From NCBI GenBank assembly GCA_002633005.1, contig NMRA01000228.1, forward strand, positions 10,004-74,003: DNA of 64,000 nucleotides, given 5' to 3'. Below the pieces are notes generated by a model. That model was not told the origin of the DNA, did not search any database, and saw only the letters and a list, made by a program, of their open reading frames with translations. A program made the position numbers and the translations under genes. Position 1 is the first letter of the stretch; each line of letters starts with the position of its first letter. Positions 12,191 through 25,500 of this stretch are shown here, in pieces. Source of the stretch: Phoronis australis (taxonomy: Eukaryota; Phoronida; Phoronidae).

Positions 12191-13415
12191 CTAAAATTAG
12201 TAAAAAATACAACGCGAAGAGAACTGCAATCGCTGATAACCAAGAAAGGTAGTTACGTTAAACACGTCTCACGTGAAAACGTGAGAGTGGGGGAGGACTG
12301 AGGAGGTGAGTACAGGCTTGCGAATTGATTTGCCAATGGAGAACGGAACACTTTCAGGAAGCCATGAAGCACTGTGATCGCGGAACTCGGGCCAACGGAC
12401 TCATTAAAATTGAAAGCGAAAACGGATAAAATACTAACAATTTGGCCCACGGGGTCATTCACACTGGCCCGTAGACTAGAGACCGGGCCGGTCAATATTC
12501 ACCCATCTTTTACTAAAATGATCCCTGGGCAAGGAAGGATACCCTCCATACCAGTAAAAAAAGAAGTGACAGAGTGGGATATCCCTTTGGTGCCCTTATG
12601 GACCCGCACCATTTTTGAAAAGTTCTTAGCCAGATTCAGAAGTCCCGAGCTTCAACTTGTGTTTAAAATATTGAGCTTCGTTCGAAAAGATGGAGTTCAA
12701 TCTGTTTAGAAGACAAACGAATAAACTAGTTGATAAGGTTATGGGATCACTGTAATTTCATTTCTTCTCGGAGTCTCATATTTCCCTCTTTTGCGTTTTT
12801 CAGGTGTTTGTAACTGGGGTTGAATAAAACTAGGAACCAGTTCCTAAAATAAAATGAGTTGCTCTCTCAATTCATTTTCTGCCTTGTCGAGAATTAACAG
12901 ACAGTAAGTTGAATACACTAAAACCAGTATCGTGGTACACTACGTACACAATTTCAAAATTGATTAATTCATACCTATTGGTTGACCGTCATTGAGCACA
13001 TTTATCTTCAATTTTAAAACCAGAAACATGACGATGTGATAAACTTTGGAGCAAGGGGGCGGGCATTTAGCTTCTTCGGCAGTCTTGATTAATAGCTTTG
13101 GAAGCTATCAAAGTCGGTGATAGGCTTGAACAAGTTTGTGGATAGCCAGGATCTCGAAAATTTTTGATTTTGCAATGGCAGTCGCTGGTGATCAATCTCA
13201 TTAACAACGTAAACCAACACCAGCGTAAAGAATGCGCGAAGAGCTATATGACTTATAAAAGATGACAAAGGAATCCCATGCTACAATGTCAATGAGGAAC
13301 TAAGCACTGGAGTCGACACTCACACTGATTTTACCTTAAAGTTCGGTCGACGAGTAAAAAACGGATGAATGAATTTGCAGGTACTGTGGCAATCTTGATC
13401 AACTGAACTTTTACT

Positions 13416-13713
13416 GACGAAATGAACACAAAATCGAAATGTGAATATGGAGGACAGTCAAAACTACGTTGCCGGTTGGCCTACTGCCGCATAGACCCCG
13501 GGACAACATTATCTACATTATCTGACAGTGAGGGTGTGCAGCCCGCACGCGACTTCAAATGGATCTTTCAACGCCTGATCGAATTAAGGCTGAACAGGGG
13601 CGGATCCAGGATTTTGAGTTAGGGGGGGCTGGGCAGAGTGTTAGCCAGGATTTTGCCTGTCAGACATTCTCACCCCCGTACTGCCAAATGGAATCTGGGA
13701 GAATTTCAGGGGG
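13416..13713 (+). repeat. Duplicated block, copy 1 (likely assembly artefact)
   Basis: Nearly identical to 13715-14004, the copies being separated by one N at 13714. They differ only by a 9-bp tandem unit (ATCTACATT) and one G in a G-run, as two haplotypes of one locus would. Confidence 0.85.
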
Positions 13714-13714
13714 N

Positions 13715-14004
13715 GACGAAATGAACACAAAATCGAAATGTGAATATGGAGGACAGTCAAAACTACGTTGCCGGTTGGCCTACTGCCGCATAGACCCCGG
13801 GACAACATTATCTGACAGTGAGGGTGTGCAGCCCGCACGCGACTTCAAATGGATCTTTCAACGCCTGATCGAATTAAGGCTGAACAGGGGCGGATCCAGG
13901 ATTTTGAGTTAGGGGGGGGCTGGGCAGAGTGTTAGCCAGGATTTTGCCTGTCAGACATTCTCACCCCCGTACTGCCAAATGGAATCTGGGAGAATTTCAG
14001 GGGG
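13715..14004 (+). repeat. Duplicated block, copy 2
   Basis: Second copy of 13416-13713; it continues uninterrupted into the right end of the GGCGGATCC element. Confidence 0.85.
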
Positions 14005-14035
14005 CATGGCCCCCCCCCCTCTAAATCCGCCACTG
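13887..14035 (+). mobile_element. Short GGCGGATCC element (~150 bp), intact copy
   Basis: Starts GGGGCGGATCCAGGATTTTG and ends CTAAATCCGCCACTG. Inside are GTTAGCCAGGATTTTGCC and GGCATGGCCCC. Related copies: 13597-13713 (part of the duplication), 23114-23253 and inverted 39657-39808. Confidence 0.75.
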
Positions 14036-15407
14036 TAAAAAGCATCAAATATTGACAGCCGTAAAACATGTCGATTGATGAAGCAGTAATGATAGATATA
14101 ACTACATCTTCACATAATAAAAACAGTAAGTCTTATGGTTGACAAATAACCCACACATGCCTTGGCAGTCAATGGTCAGAACATGTAAGTGTTAGCTTGT
14201 GCTAGGTTTGTGTGAACGCGGCGACAAGTCACGTGTCTCATTGCAGGCTTTGCCACGAACAGAGACGGTAAAAGTATATGCCTTATATTGGCTCGTTTCA
14301 GGAGCACAGCTGGCTTGAAAACCCAAGCCACGGATGGTCAGTGACAAAATATCCCTTGTATTCTTACCTCATTTGTCTTCAGTAGCACACGGCCTTGTAG
14401 TGCCTGGTGTTTTATGAGTGGCGCATTGACCTGCTTATAGTGGTATTGTCGGTTACTGCTCAGCTAACAACACATGATTTATGACTTAATTGTCATTTCT
14501 GTTTATAGCTGTAGAAACATTTCACGGGCCACCGAACACGAAGTTTGAGGCAGGGTCTTCCAATCGCACTATCCGTGATGCAAGTCGAGGCTCAGCTGAG
14601 ACTACACGTGAAAAGAATGCACGTGGAAAAAAGTTTACCTCCCTCTGACCCCTACTTTTCAGGTTACAGTTTCTGTTCACCCTCACCCGGGCCCTTCTGA
14701 AGCTGTGGGACACAAAATAAGAATCCTAGTTCGAGGTAACGTAGCGCATAGTAAGTTTGTGATGTAATACTCCAGCCGGTTGGGTTATGAAGAGCTCAAT
14801 AGTTTATTAATATCGATTTCATTGCCACTATATCCCACTTCATACAATGGTTCACTTCAGACTGAGCGATAGCTTCATCGCGGCAAAGAATCTATAAACC
14901 AGGATTACGTTCCGTACGTAAACGCTTTCTTCGCTTCAGTGTCGATATCTCGTCTTCGGTTGTCTCGAACCTAAAGTGGCCTCCATTCCAACTCGCTGAT
15001 AAAAAACTAAGCTTTGTCAACCAGTAAAAGTATATATTTTCTGAAAGAAAAAAGACCAAGGAATACAAAAATATGTCTTACATTAATTTATGCGTCATTA
15101 CTATTATTACGTAAATACCTATTTAAGTCAAATATCATGTTTGACAAAGGTACATTCATGAACCCCTCAGTCGATTCTAATGAAACCTTTTTAAATGAAA
15201 ACTTCATCTCTTATACCTAAAAAACTCTAACAGGAATTTTCGAATAGTCTTTTCGTTTGATTTCTTTGAAATCACCTGAATCCGGCCGACAATGCACTGG
15301 TCATTCTTGAACTCACCCGGCGATGTGTGACGGTGCCTGGATGCGGGAATAGTCTAGCCTCTGATATTTTTTCAGCTTTAGTCTTAGAACCACATTCCAC
15401 AGCCGAT
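14036..15407. other. Non-coding stretch
   Basis: No recognisable domain or repeat structure beyond low-complexity AT. Confidence 0.45.
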
Positions 15408-15625
15408 CATGGACGCACCCATCCTAAAAATGGTGGGCTCGAATTTTTGAAAATGTGTTTCGTTTACTAAGATTCACGGCCGCCCGGGGTACGTTCAGAG
15501 CTAAGTGCATTCGACGAATTTTGGTAGCTCTTGCCTTTTTAGTGGACTTTTGTCTCGTTTTCTACTTTTTTCGGAGTTTCTCTAAGGCGGACCTTTGTGT
15601 CCACTTTGCCAAATAAGGGGCTCAT
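15408..15625 (+). repeat. Interspersed repeat, copy 2 (paired with 2700-2920)
   Basis: The same ordered blocks as 2700-2920, ending near CCAAATAAGGGGCTC. It runs into overlapping ORFs on both strands (15582-15947) with no clear family match. Confidence 0.65.
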
Positions 15626-16412
15626 TGGACGAGGCCCCCGAGCCCCCATCAAAATGTTCCGCGTTTTGATGCACGGCGAAATTGACACAATATGCTATTG
15701 TAATTTCCCACGCGACATAGCCATGTTTCTCCGTTCTACTGAAAAGAATAAAAACGGGACGCTTCATGGGTTTTTGCGGCACCCGCAATTTCCCGTTAAC
15801 GGTTGGATTAACAAAAACAACGCTGTCGGGCTCTTGGGTGTTACATCTCCGGTCGACAAAAAACGCTGTCGGGACGCTTTTGTGAGTTGCGCCGAACATT
15901 TCACCTTGCGTTTTGATCCAGATATCCTGCTTTTATCCACTTATTAATCCAATTTTGTCTCGTTTCTTCATTATCGAATACATGTATAGACCGTGTCAAC
16001 TATGCAACAGGTGCTCAAAATAACATTGTCTCGTCGTTATGAATATCGTTTTTTCCACAGCCCACTTTCTTTTTAGTAACATACGAGTCGTAAAAACGCG
16101 TACAAATGTCTCTTGTTTACGGTAACATACATCGGTAGGGACTACATGAATCAAGATCACTAATTTTTACTTTCTGAAGAAACTTCTATAGTACGTCCTA
16201 CACTGCAACCAATATAATGACCTATCCACGACACATTTCAAAGTTTCATAATAGATGTTTGTCCATTTTGTATTTACCTTCATGCGCACATTTCAGATAG
16301 ATACTTGAAATAATTAGTTTATCACATTTTTGTTAATGTCACTGGGTACCCAATTTTTAGTTAATAATACATTTTTATTAAAGGTCCAATTAATATACAG
16401 AGATGAATAATT

Positions 16413-17123
16413 TTGGAACAATGCCTGACTAAATTCTTCGAAACTGTGAAGGATGAATATTCTAACATCAATTCAACATTATACACCGTGGCACAACTTG
16501 TTGAAATAGTACATGAGATTCATTTACATTTTGAGAAGGGAGAGAGTGTCAGGTCCATTTTTCTAGATATAGTTTCTGCTTTCGACTGTGTCCCTCACGA
16601 CCTTCTACTTCACAAACTTCGATCCTATGGCATTACTGGTAATCTTTTAAACATGATCACCTCATATCTCTCCGAAAGAACATACAGTGTTCGTGTCGAT
16701 GGCGTACTTTCAACTTTATCCCCTCCTGGATTTGTAAACGCAGGTGTACCGCAGGGTAGCGTATTGGGCCCTCTTCTCTTCTTGGTTTATATTAATGACC
16801 TTCCTGATAACCTGTCATGTAGCACATACCTTTATGCAGATGACACGGCGCTTTTTTACCCCTTCGCAGGGAGCAGCCCTGAATGTTCTTTGCAGCTTCA
16901 ACACGACTTAAATAAACTAAGCTANNNNNNNNNNNNNNNNNNNNNNNNNNNNNNNNNNNNNNNNNNNNNNNNNNNNNNNNNNNNNNNNNNNNNNNNNNNN
17001 NNNNNNNNNNNNNNNNNNNNNNNNNNNNNNNNNNNNNNNNNNNNNNNNNNNNNNNNNNNNNNNNNNNNNNNAAGCAACGTTAGCAAATTTTTATATACCG
17101 TTTATCAATATTGTTGCATCTGA
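16413..17123 (+). pseudogene. LINE reverse transcriptase fragment (interrupted by gap)
   Basis: Residues of the RT palm are clear: [29 protein letters not shown] (motif A aspartates), [19 protein letters not shown] (motif B) and YADDTALF (catalytic YADD). The N-terminal endonuclease and fingers are missing, and the thumb falls in the Ns at 16925-17071. After the gap only SNVSKFLYTVYQYCCI and stop remain, so the frame across the gap is unproven. The order and wording fit the Jockey/CR1/I group of non-LTR retrotransposons. It probably cannot retrotranspose, because the ORF begins inside the RT domain. Confidence 0.8.
16925..17071. other. Assembly gap, 147 N
   Basis: Run of N inside the LINE. 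Confidence 1.
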
Positions 17124-17357
17124 TTTCCCTACATGAATCTGTAAATATTTTTGTTTTTATATATCTGTAATAGCATGTCTAAGTATTGGAATACTTATTT
17201 TAGATACTACTTAATTGTATATATCTCTATGTATATAAGTTTCATTTATGAATTGTTTACAACCCAGATATAATGCTTCGCGGTTTCTGGGTTTGTTATT
17301 ATTTCTTTGTATGTTCTGTGTATCCTTCAATAAATATACATCACAGTGAAAAAAAAA

Positions 17358-19436
17358 TTATAGGGTAGATATCTTTTAAAATCATTGGAATTATTTCCCT
17401 AATGGTTTAAGTAGTCATTTATATAACCTTTCTGGTTCATTACCTTCTTGATGTTACTCTGTTATTTTTTGTGCTTTGGTAACATTCTTGGTTTTTAGAA
17501 TTAGAATTACAAAATATGTTCAAACCCTCTCACGTATTCGAAATTATAATTATTCATGGGTTAAATTATTTATCTTTTGGTTCTGGAATAATGATACACC
17601 ACCAACAACTGACTACGCCATTCGGAGTTGGGAAAAGTTTTAGTGAAGGTAAATTCCATAGCAAACGGTACAAACGAATGCAAACAAATTCCAGGCTTGC
17701 GCGGTGCAACCTCAGCGGCGCGAGATGGAAGTTGCCATTCCAAGGCTAGAGCTCATGACGTCATCATGGTTTCATCAGCTGATAAACGCTCTCCTCTGGG
17801 CGTCATTGGGACTTCAACACCGATTTCATCCACGTACGTTATGAGCCAAACTTTTTTGGGGGCCTGCGCCTTGGCCAATGACTTTCATCAACTAACAAAC
17901 CGCATTCTTCGACCTGGAGCCTGTTTCTCGACGAGACTATTGGAGATGTTCTCGAGAAGCGTTTCGGCCATGTTGTGGCAGTTCTGCCGGCGTTCTAGAT
18001 TCGAGACATCCGAAGTGCAATTGTCTTCCTAATCGCTTCTTGTAAATTGTTTCGGCGTTGAAAACTTCGTGTTGTTATCCATTTGAAACTGCGAAATTCA
18101 ATTCTTAAAGGTCATGTGAATAGGACGGAGCAATGGATGATTATTTTATACCAACTTGACATCTTTTGAAACTGTGACGGTGGAACACTCCGAATTTCTT
18201 TGAAAACCTTTTGCTTGACAAAACTGCAAAGCAAAGTCAGCACATGTGAGAACAAACGGGCCCGTTCCAAGAAAACTGACTTAGCTAAGGCAAATCTTCA
18301 ATTTCAATCAATTTTACGATAGAACCTAAATTTAACTCAAGTCTCAAGTTTCCAGAAAGAGATCTTTTAAGTTTTCACTTCAGTCTATTTATCTTAATTT
18401 CGACTAACTTACCAGATGTTGTGACAAATCTTAGACTAAGTTAAAAGTGAACTTGAGGCAGCTTCTGGGAACGGGTCCCTGTTTTCTGTATCGTACACTA
18501 GCAAATGATAAGTCCTGCGGCTGTAATGTTGAACTGTGGGATATCAGTCACAGCTTCATAAGCCAAAATTTCTCGCCACACGATCAACTGCTTCGCGAGA
18601 GTCATGCGTTTTGGGACGCAACAGTCAATTATAATACGATGGTAAGTGGTCTAATTTCAAAATTTGTTGTTTTTTGATAGAACGCGGGTCATTCGGTAAA
18701 AATCGTCACACTTGCAGCCTACCACGACGCATTCTGAGAATAACATGAGTTGTACTCCCACGCCTGACAATAACGATGACATATCTACTAAGAAACTAGT
18801 GCAAACCATTTTTGAGTTGAACAGACATCAATAACCGCACTCAATGGCGGGTAAATTTCCAAGGGGAGCTGAAGTTTAATCTCGCTCCCTTGACATTGGA
18901 CAAAAATACCGCGTACACGGTTATAGTCGTTACACTATCAGCACAAACGTGTCCTGAATACTTTAATCAGTTGACCACCAATTTGTCTGAACATATTAAG
19001 CCGCTATTGTGATGTCAAGGTCAACTTTCATCACATGCATATTTGTTCTCCTGAAACAACATCATTGCGACCTCATCTTGTTTAATTGAAATTAGAAACA
19101 AGAAAATGTCTGGAATTAGCCTGGTGGCTATACTGAGGCTTCAGGCCCCGGTGGCTGAAACTAACCCGCCGTGACAAGCAACAAGGAACTGTCAAGTTTT
19201 CTCAAACTCAGAAACCTGAAGGAACAAGAGGAGGCATTTCGTCTAAATCTAGTTGTTTTTTTACAAAGGGCGAGGGTTTAATGAACTAATATAAGGCAAG
19301 ACTTATCTCTCACCACAAGTTACTTCAGGAGACACAACTAAGCAAACGGGTTCCAAGCGGAACTCATCAACTCATTTTTATGCTTAGTCATATGTACACA
19401 TATGTACATAATGAAGAGCGCAGATAAATAGTAATT
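17358..19436. other. Intergenic stretch downstream of the SLC15-like gene
   Basis: Mostly AT-rich, with a CG-containing patch around 17690-18040 and an inverted-repeat element at 18258-18478. A small minus-strand ORF (17888-17971) in good start context is noted among the findings. Confidence 0.45.
18258..18478 (+). mobile_element. GGGCC-GTTCCAAGAAAACTG inverted-repeat element, copy 1
   Basis: Left end GGGCCCGTTCCAAGAAAACT with GACTTAGCTAAG next; right end AACTTGAG...GGGAACGGGTCC, inverted. The interior has repeats of CAAATCTT and TTAAGT. Same family and orientation as 40920-41170. Confidence 0.65.
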
Positions 19437-19594
19437 TCACGTAGATTCACATAAAGATTCTTCCACATCAGATTGTGGTTCCTCGTGCAGGTCCTTTGGT
19501 GGAGCCCACTGGTAATTTCTGGCCACGAAAACTAGGAATACCAAGCCGACTGTCAATAGTCCTCCAACTCCAAATAGGTAATACACGAGATGAC
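19437..19594 (-). CDS. SLC15-like exon 10 (stop codon)
   Basis: Residues 456-506: helix 12 (YYLFGVGGLLTVGLVFLVFV) and an acidic cytoplasmic tail ending EEPQSDVEESLCEST, TGA. Acceptor GTTGCAG. The acidic tail could be a trafficking signal; this is inference. Confidence 0.88.
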
Positions 19595-22500
19595 CTGCAA
19601 CAACAAATAAAAAAGATACTAAACCCTGTTTAGATGATTTCAACCAATCCTCGTTCAGTCACCTGCTAATGCACCATTGGCGTCAACCTTTCAAGTTAAA
19701 GGCAGGAATCAACTAAAAATTCATACTCCCTATGTGGCATATTGGACATTATGGTCCGTTAAAAGCGTAGGTCATGCTTGCCCGTTTAGCAGATTTTGAA
19801 AAGAGTTTTCAAATTTTCGTCCAAACTTTTGAGGGTTGTCGAGAGTTACTGAGCATAAGTTTATTTCTGAGAACTGGATGGGAAAGTGCTTTTTAGTATC
19901 TGTTGACAAGCCAAAACAGCTAGAGTTTGGTATCATTTTAAATTATCACCCAGGAAAGTTACTGTGGTCATAGAACTCCAGAAACTACACGTTATTGTTG
20001 ATCACAGTTCGTCATTCGCTAGGAAAGCGCCTCGATCACGCAAAGCAGAGTGGATGATTTTGGAGTGTGGGAATCGTGTTCACATGTTCCAAAACACTAC
20101 TTTGAAATCGTGGTGTTACTTAATAGTCTATAACACACAAAAAACCATTAGTTGGTGGTTGGCAAGATAGTCCAAAGGGTTCAAAGTCCGAAATGAAATT
20201 CCCTTAGGCAATAGGTCGAAGGACCGATATTCCGAAAAAAGGTGTGTCTTTGCCTCATTGATTTACCTTTTTTCACACCTTCGTGTGTTTCTTGATTGGC
20301 GACGGGTTGAAGCTTGTTATTTTCTACGAACACCTGGGTCCCGTTTTATGAAAGTTCAAGTCTTGAAGTTTGTATGTTGGCATGACGTCAACAGCATTGT
20401 TCAACACTGAAGCGCAACGCGACATCATGTGATGGAATGACAGCATTGTTATTTGGCCGTTTAAGTTAAGAAGATTAAAATATTTTCGTGAAACGGAGCC
20501 CTGGGTTATGGTTCTAATCGTAGTTCAGAATATCTTTTGGCATTTCCTATTCTATAGTGCGAATTCAAGACGAGTGTCTATTATTCTCTACTCCAGTACA
20601 TAGGAGCTAGTTAGCACTTGGTGCCCCCACTGAACATTCAAGTTGAAAGTGCGAGTCTGAGCTGGAAATTTCGAGTTCTTACCCGAGTTCTTTTGTAACT
20701 GTGATACCCTATCTGTCTAGTTCAATACATGTATAAAGCTGCATTCCGTCAAAAAAAAACTATCTTTTGTCTTATATATGTCACTAACTTGCTCCTTACT
20801 CGATTTCGAGACTCCCGGACTTGGGCAGAAGTGTGGGTTGTTATCGCTTGCGATCTGGTTCGATATGTTGACTTGTCACCGCGAATTATTTATGCGACGA
20901 GCATGCTCTTAGCCAGGAAATTATTCCTCGTCTGAGTAAGGAACAATTTTCGACCAATTTTACAACGGAAAATGGTTAAAAACAAAAATTATTTTTGACG
21001 TCCAGCAGCTTCAACATGGCCAATCGTTGTTTTTCAATTTAACCTATATTTTGGAGCATCTTCCAGCGTTTGAGAAATGCTTTGAAATGATCAATGGAAG
21101 CAAATTGTTTATTGAAATTGCCCAGATATATTAGCTTTATGGGTAAGTGCAAATTACCGTAATCGTTCGGGTTAACGCCCATGCTCAGTTAGCCGCCCAT
21201 CCCAGACTTTATGTGGATTTTCGATTTAACCGCCCACTGCTCGGTTAACCGCCCTCCCCCGATTTTTTGGATTCGCCAATTTAACCGCCCAGGGCGGTAA
21301 CCCGAACGATTATGGTACATATATGTAGCCGATTCCTGAAATACATGTCGCGCTACTTTACATCGACTTATTGGAGGCTATTTTTCCGCGAGATCGCATG
21401 ACTGACATTTGCGAGGATATTTGACCAGTTACCGACTATTTACACTGATTTTGTCATTCCTTGTTCAACTTTATTCTTATCTTTAGACATTTTTAGTTAT
21501 CTCTAAAATGCAGACGAAGTGTATTAAAGAATGATTTCAAAGAGGCGGGAAAGAAAATGTAACTGTGCTGGGGTAGACCACGAGGTAGACACGAGGAAGC
21601 TCGCTTTCGGCAAGTGAACAAGCCGGCGTATGCAAACATCTGCTGGGAATTTCAAAGAAAAACTCCCTGGGTCACTTGCTGACATTCCCGGAACAAAAAG
21701 GGGTTGATTGAAATTAAAAAACTAACTAATTGGTAGCTAAAAAGCAAAAAAGATCTGGTGAAAATGCCTAGAAGATGAATCTACTCTGACAAACTCAGAA
21801 GATTTCAAGAAAATATTTTAACCCCATTTTATAAATGATTTTCGGATATCAAGGTGATCACGTTTCATTGATAAAACAAGAAAATGCATACCTACAGAAA
21901 AACGCATCAAATCTCCATCCCAAAATCATTTCTAAAATGGTAGTGGAAGGTTTTCCCATGGGCAGATGATCGATCTGAACATAACAATTCAAAAATAATA
22001 AAGTTCAGCAAAATTGTAAAATTAACCAGCTTAATTACCAGATTCCTCGCTTGGTACAGCAGCTATAGCAACATAATTCGAAATGGCCCAGATACAAAAG
22101 TGAAGTCCAATGACGAAACCTTCCAAGCCTTTTGGGGACTGTGTGAATGCGAAGTAGTAACCTGCAAAACAGTATCAAGAAGAAGCTGAAAATGAGCCAA
22201 GCGGTACCAATTGAAGTCATGCTGACATGACAGGATTTAAAAGGGGATTGTAGTAAAAAATAATGCAGCAGTTAACCGGGACTGGAAATTCCAGCTACTG
22301 CGCACTTGGGTAAAGTGAAGTATCTGCTGTGAGGAAACCAATATTAAAGCGGCAATAAACCGGAAGTCTGTTGAAGAAACGAAATTTTAATTGGCCTCAA
22401 CTTGTTCCTAATTACTCAGGTGAGAAGTAATTTTTTATCTATAGGGGTACTGCCACTTATTCCCAGAGAACATACTCAGCGAATAAAATGACAAGAGAAG

Positions 22501-25500
22501 GTGTAGAGCCCTGTCTCAAACAATAACGACCTGCCAGTTCTTTCCAAACCAAGAAAAGCACGCTATTTCGACTTAAGAACAATTTATTTGAAACCAGTTT
22601 CATAATGGAATGTGGTCTAAAAAATTATTTTGTTTTTGACGGAAGGTGGGCTATAAACGCTGTGACTGCCCTTGACTAAACTGACGAGGCGTCTTGGGGC
22701 AAAATGCATGTCCCATGAATGGGGCAAAGCGTTCAGAGAAGCTGTCTTTCCATAACGGGAATCCTTTTCAACCCTAGCAATACAAAGTTTGCCATACTTC
22801 AACAGGAAACGAAATCATGATCGTTCTCGCTTAGGATGTGTAAAAGCCACAGTCTACTGGGAATTCGTGTGTATATGCGAAGTGTTACCTTATTATTGTT
22901 GGCCAAATGGGTGAACGTTATGCCATAAATTAGTGCGTAAATTTATTCTTGCAGAAGCCTTCAGTTTCGCATTAGAGTGTTAGTAGGTAGACTGATATTC
23001 TTTCTCGACCAAGTGAATGTTAGTCCCAAATCCCAACGCAAAAGGTGATTTAGAACGGCAGATTTGGTACGGTTCTAAATTTAGTACGCTCGAAAAGACC
23101 GGACCAGCGAGCGTACCGGATTTTGAGTTGGGGGGCAGAGTATTAGCCAGGATTTTGCCTGTCAGACATTGGCACTCCCGAACTGCCCAATGGAATCTTG
23201 GAGAATGTTATGGGGGGGGCATGGCCCTTGGCCCCCCTCTAAATCTCCCACTGGAATACAAAAGCGCAATACGAAAGGTTTGGCCCGGACTAAATTTGAT
23301 CGACCGTCGTAAAGTTATCTCCCCGCGCGAGAGCGGAGTTCATACCGCCATAGTATCAGCCAGGCAGGATACTGATATTACCTGTCGAAAAGCCGGAGGC
23401 ACGTACATTGGTGAGTGATGTATGTGCTGGAGTGTTTTGTTTCGTGACTCCTGGGTTGTCCGACGCAGACGATAATTCTGGGGAGCGTTCAGTGACCCTA
23501 GTGTCCCGCTAAAAAAGCAAGATTTCGCAAAATATGCCGCCACGTGTTTTTGACGAGATCACGACGTGCTTTTTGGATGAATTTCTCGCCGCGAGTTAGT
23601 TACTGCACGTTCCCCATAAATATTATGTGACAAATCTCCGGCTTTGTCATTAATAACATGCAGTCCCCACCTGAACTGCTACTCCTTAATAAACGAAAAA
23701 TTACGTTCAAAGGGAGTCTTCCGAAAATAAGGCTTAATGTTAGGATGTATATAGCCCGCCTTCGCGCCCGCGGTTGCCAAGTTTGCCCGTCAGATTCGAC
23801 ATCTGCTCCTCGCCCCCATTTGGCGGGCACGCAGGCAGCTGGCTGCAATATTCTGCTTCCCGCCATTTCGCACACCCTCGTCGTTGTCAGTGCTGTTTCT
23901 GTCTACTCACTGTTCACTGTACAATTTTAAAGTTAAACATGTCTCAAAATAAGAATATAAGTGACAATAGGTTTCAGATCCCTGTTGCGGTACAGCGTAG
24001 CGACACCTTTTGTTTAGCACGATGTATCTTTCAAGTTAGGACGGTGAAATGTTAGTCCGGTCTAGTGAGAAAGGTGACAATTTGGCCCGTATGGTAGGCT
24101 ATCATACTGATCTAAAATATGCTCCGACCGCAAACTAGTCCGGACCAATTCTAATGCGAAAGCAGCTTTAGTGGCGCTATGTAAATTAATTGTTTGCTGC
24201 GTAAATTAAAGTTAATTTAGGTGCGTAATTCACGCACGGAAATAATTAACTCACGTGCGTAAATTACGGACATAGAAATTCCTTTACGACGTTAAAAGTT
24301 ACTTCACGCCGCAAATAATTACTTTACGTCGTTAATAAATAATTTACGCGATTAACAAGAATTTACGCACGTAATTAACGTGCGTAACGTTCACCAGTTT
24401 GGCCAACGGTACCTAGTCATGGGCAGAAACATTTCTACAGACAAAAAATTACAATACAGCCAAATTACAATACAACCAAATTGTAATACAACCAAAGTAT
24501 TAGACCAAGCTTCAGATAAAAGAACACTAATTACGCATCAGAACTTCTTTAATAATTTATAGTGGCTATCTTACCGGCTACTCCAGCAAAAGACTCTCCC
24601 AGGGAAAGAAGCGCAACCTGGGGTAGATAAAACCATCCACTTGAGATATCTTGTGCTGGAATGAGTTCCATGGAGCCTCCAGAAATCATGGCTAATGTCA
24701 TGAACACAAAACCCAGACCTGAGAACAAGAAATATTGGTTTAGAGAATTACATATCACTCACTGAATTCAGTGCAGTGAAAATTCATGGCTTAAGAACTC
24801 TCGAAGTTTTTTGCAGTGCCAACAGACAGTTTCGAGTGTATATAAGTGGACTATCATTTAAGATTTATACAAATACAGGCAATGCCATTGATGCCATAAC
24901 ATGTTCCTTATTACGGATTTTGGTCAAGTCAAAATAAAGAAAATGATTTGCATTTGTATCTGTCAGTCCGGGGAGACTGTGGTATTACACTCTTGAGTGT
25001 CGTTCTCTCCAAAGTCCAAACCTATGCGTATCAGGTGTTCCCACGTAGCAGAAACTCAAATACGTCACTACAGTGATCCATTGGAAAGGCCGGAGCTGAT
25101 ACACCCGGCTCTGGCTTCGCCGAAGGAGTTGGATAGCTACGGAAATGACACTGAACCCTTAAAGAGACAAAGAGAAGTGTATGTACCCATCTGTGTGAAA
25201 GTGGAAACTTTTTCGTCAAAACGTTTCTCGAGTAAACCAGAGACCAAAAGTTGAGTAAGTGGTAAAAACAGCAACAGAGAACCACTGTTGATGGTGTTTA
25301 AATAGACATCTGCCAGGCAAACGTCCAGTGTGCTGTTTGACGTCGTGTTTGTTGCAACACATGTTGTCTTCACCATCTGCGTGTGAAACGACGTGATGAT
25401 CTGAAGAAGAGAGGATAAACATAAGTTTCAATACACGGCGCAAATCATACAACAGTAGTTTCCGCTCCCTTTGCCCTGTGTCACCACGATATCTCGCTCC

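Larger units (their letters stand above)
10840..13415. other. Non-coding stretch with small repeats
   Basis: 11440-11610 is a degenerate array of (T/C)CGGCCAA(C/T) units. A 123-codon minus-strand ORF at 11024-11395 matches nothing I recognise. 12038-12190 is a small inverted-repeat element. The rest is featureless. Confidence 0.45.
16388..17357 (+). mobile_element. 5'-truncated LINE (Jockey/CR1-like) with 3' tail
   Basis: A reverse-transcriptase fragment followed, after a 147-N gap, by a stop codon, about 230 bp of AT-rich 3' UTR, AATAAA at about 17328 and a run of A at 17349-17357. The 5' boundary is set where the RT similarity starts and is uncertain. Confidence 0.75.

Noticed and set aside
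12374-12709. 111-codon plus-strand ORF and an antisense 80-codon ORF
   Set aside because: Both strands are open over the same stretch and neither shows a recognisable domain.
15582-15947. Overlapping ORFs of 105 and 116 codons on opposite strands, the plus one with CxxH-like CAEHF
   Set aside because: A THAP reading was considered (HGF...W...CAEHF), but the N-terminal cysteine pair and spacing do not fit well.
17628-18032. 134-codon plus-strand ORF
   Set aside because: Composition looks like a CG-richer non-coding patch; no domain or conserved motif.
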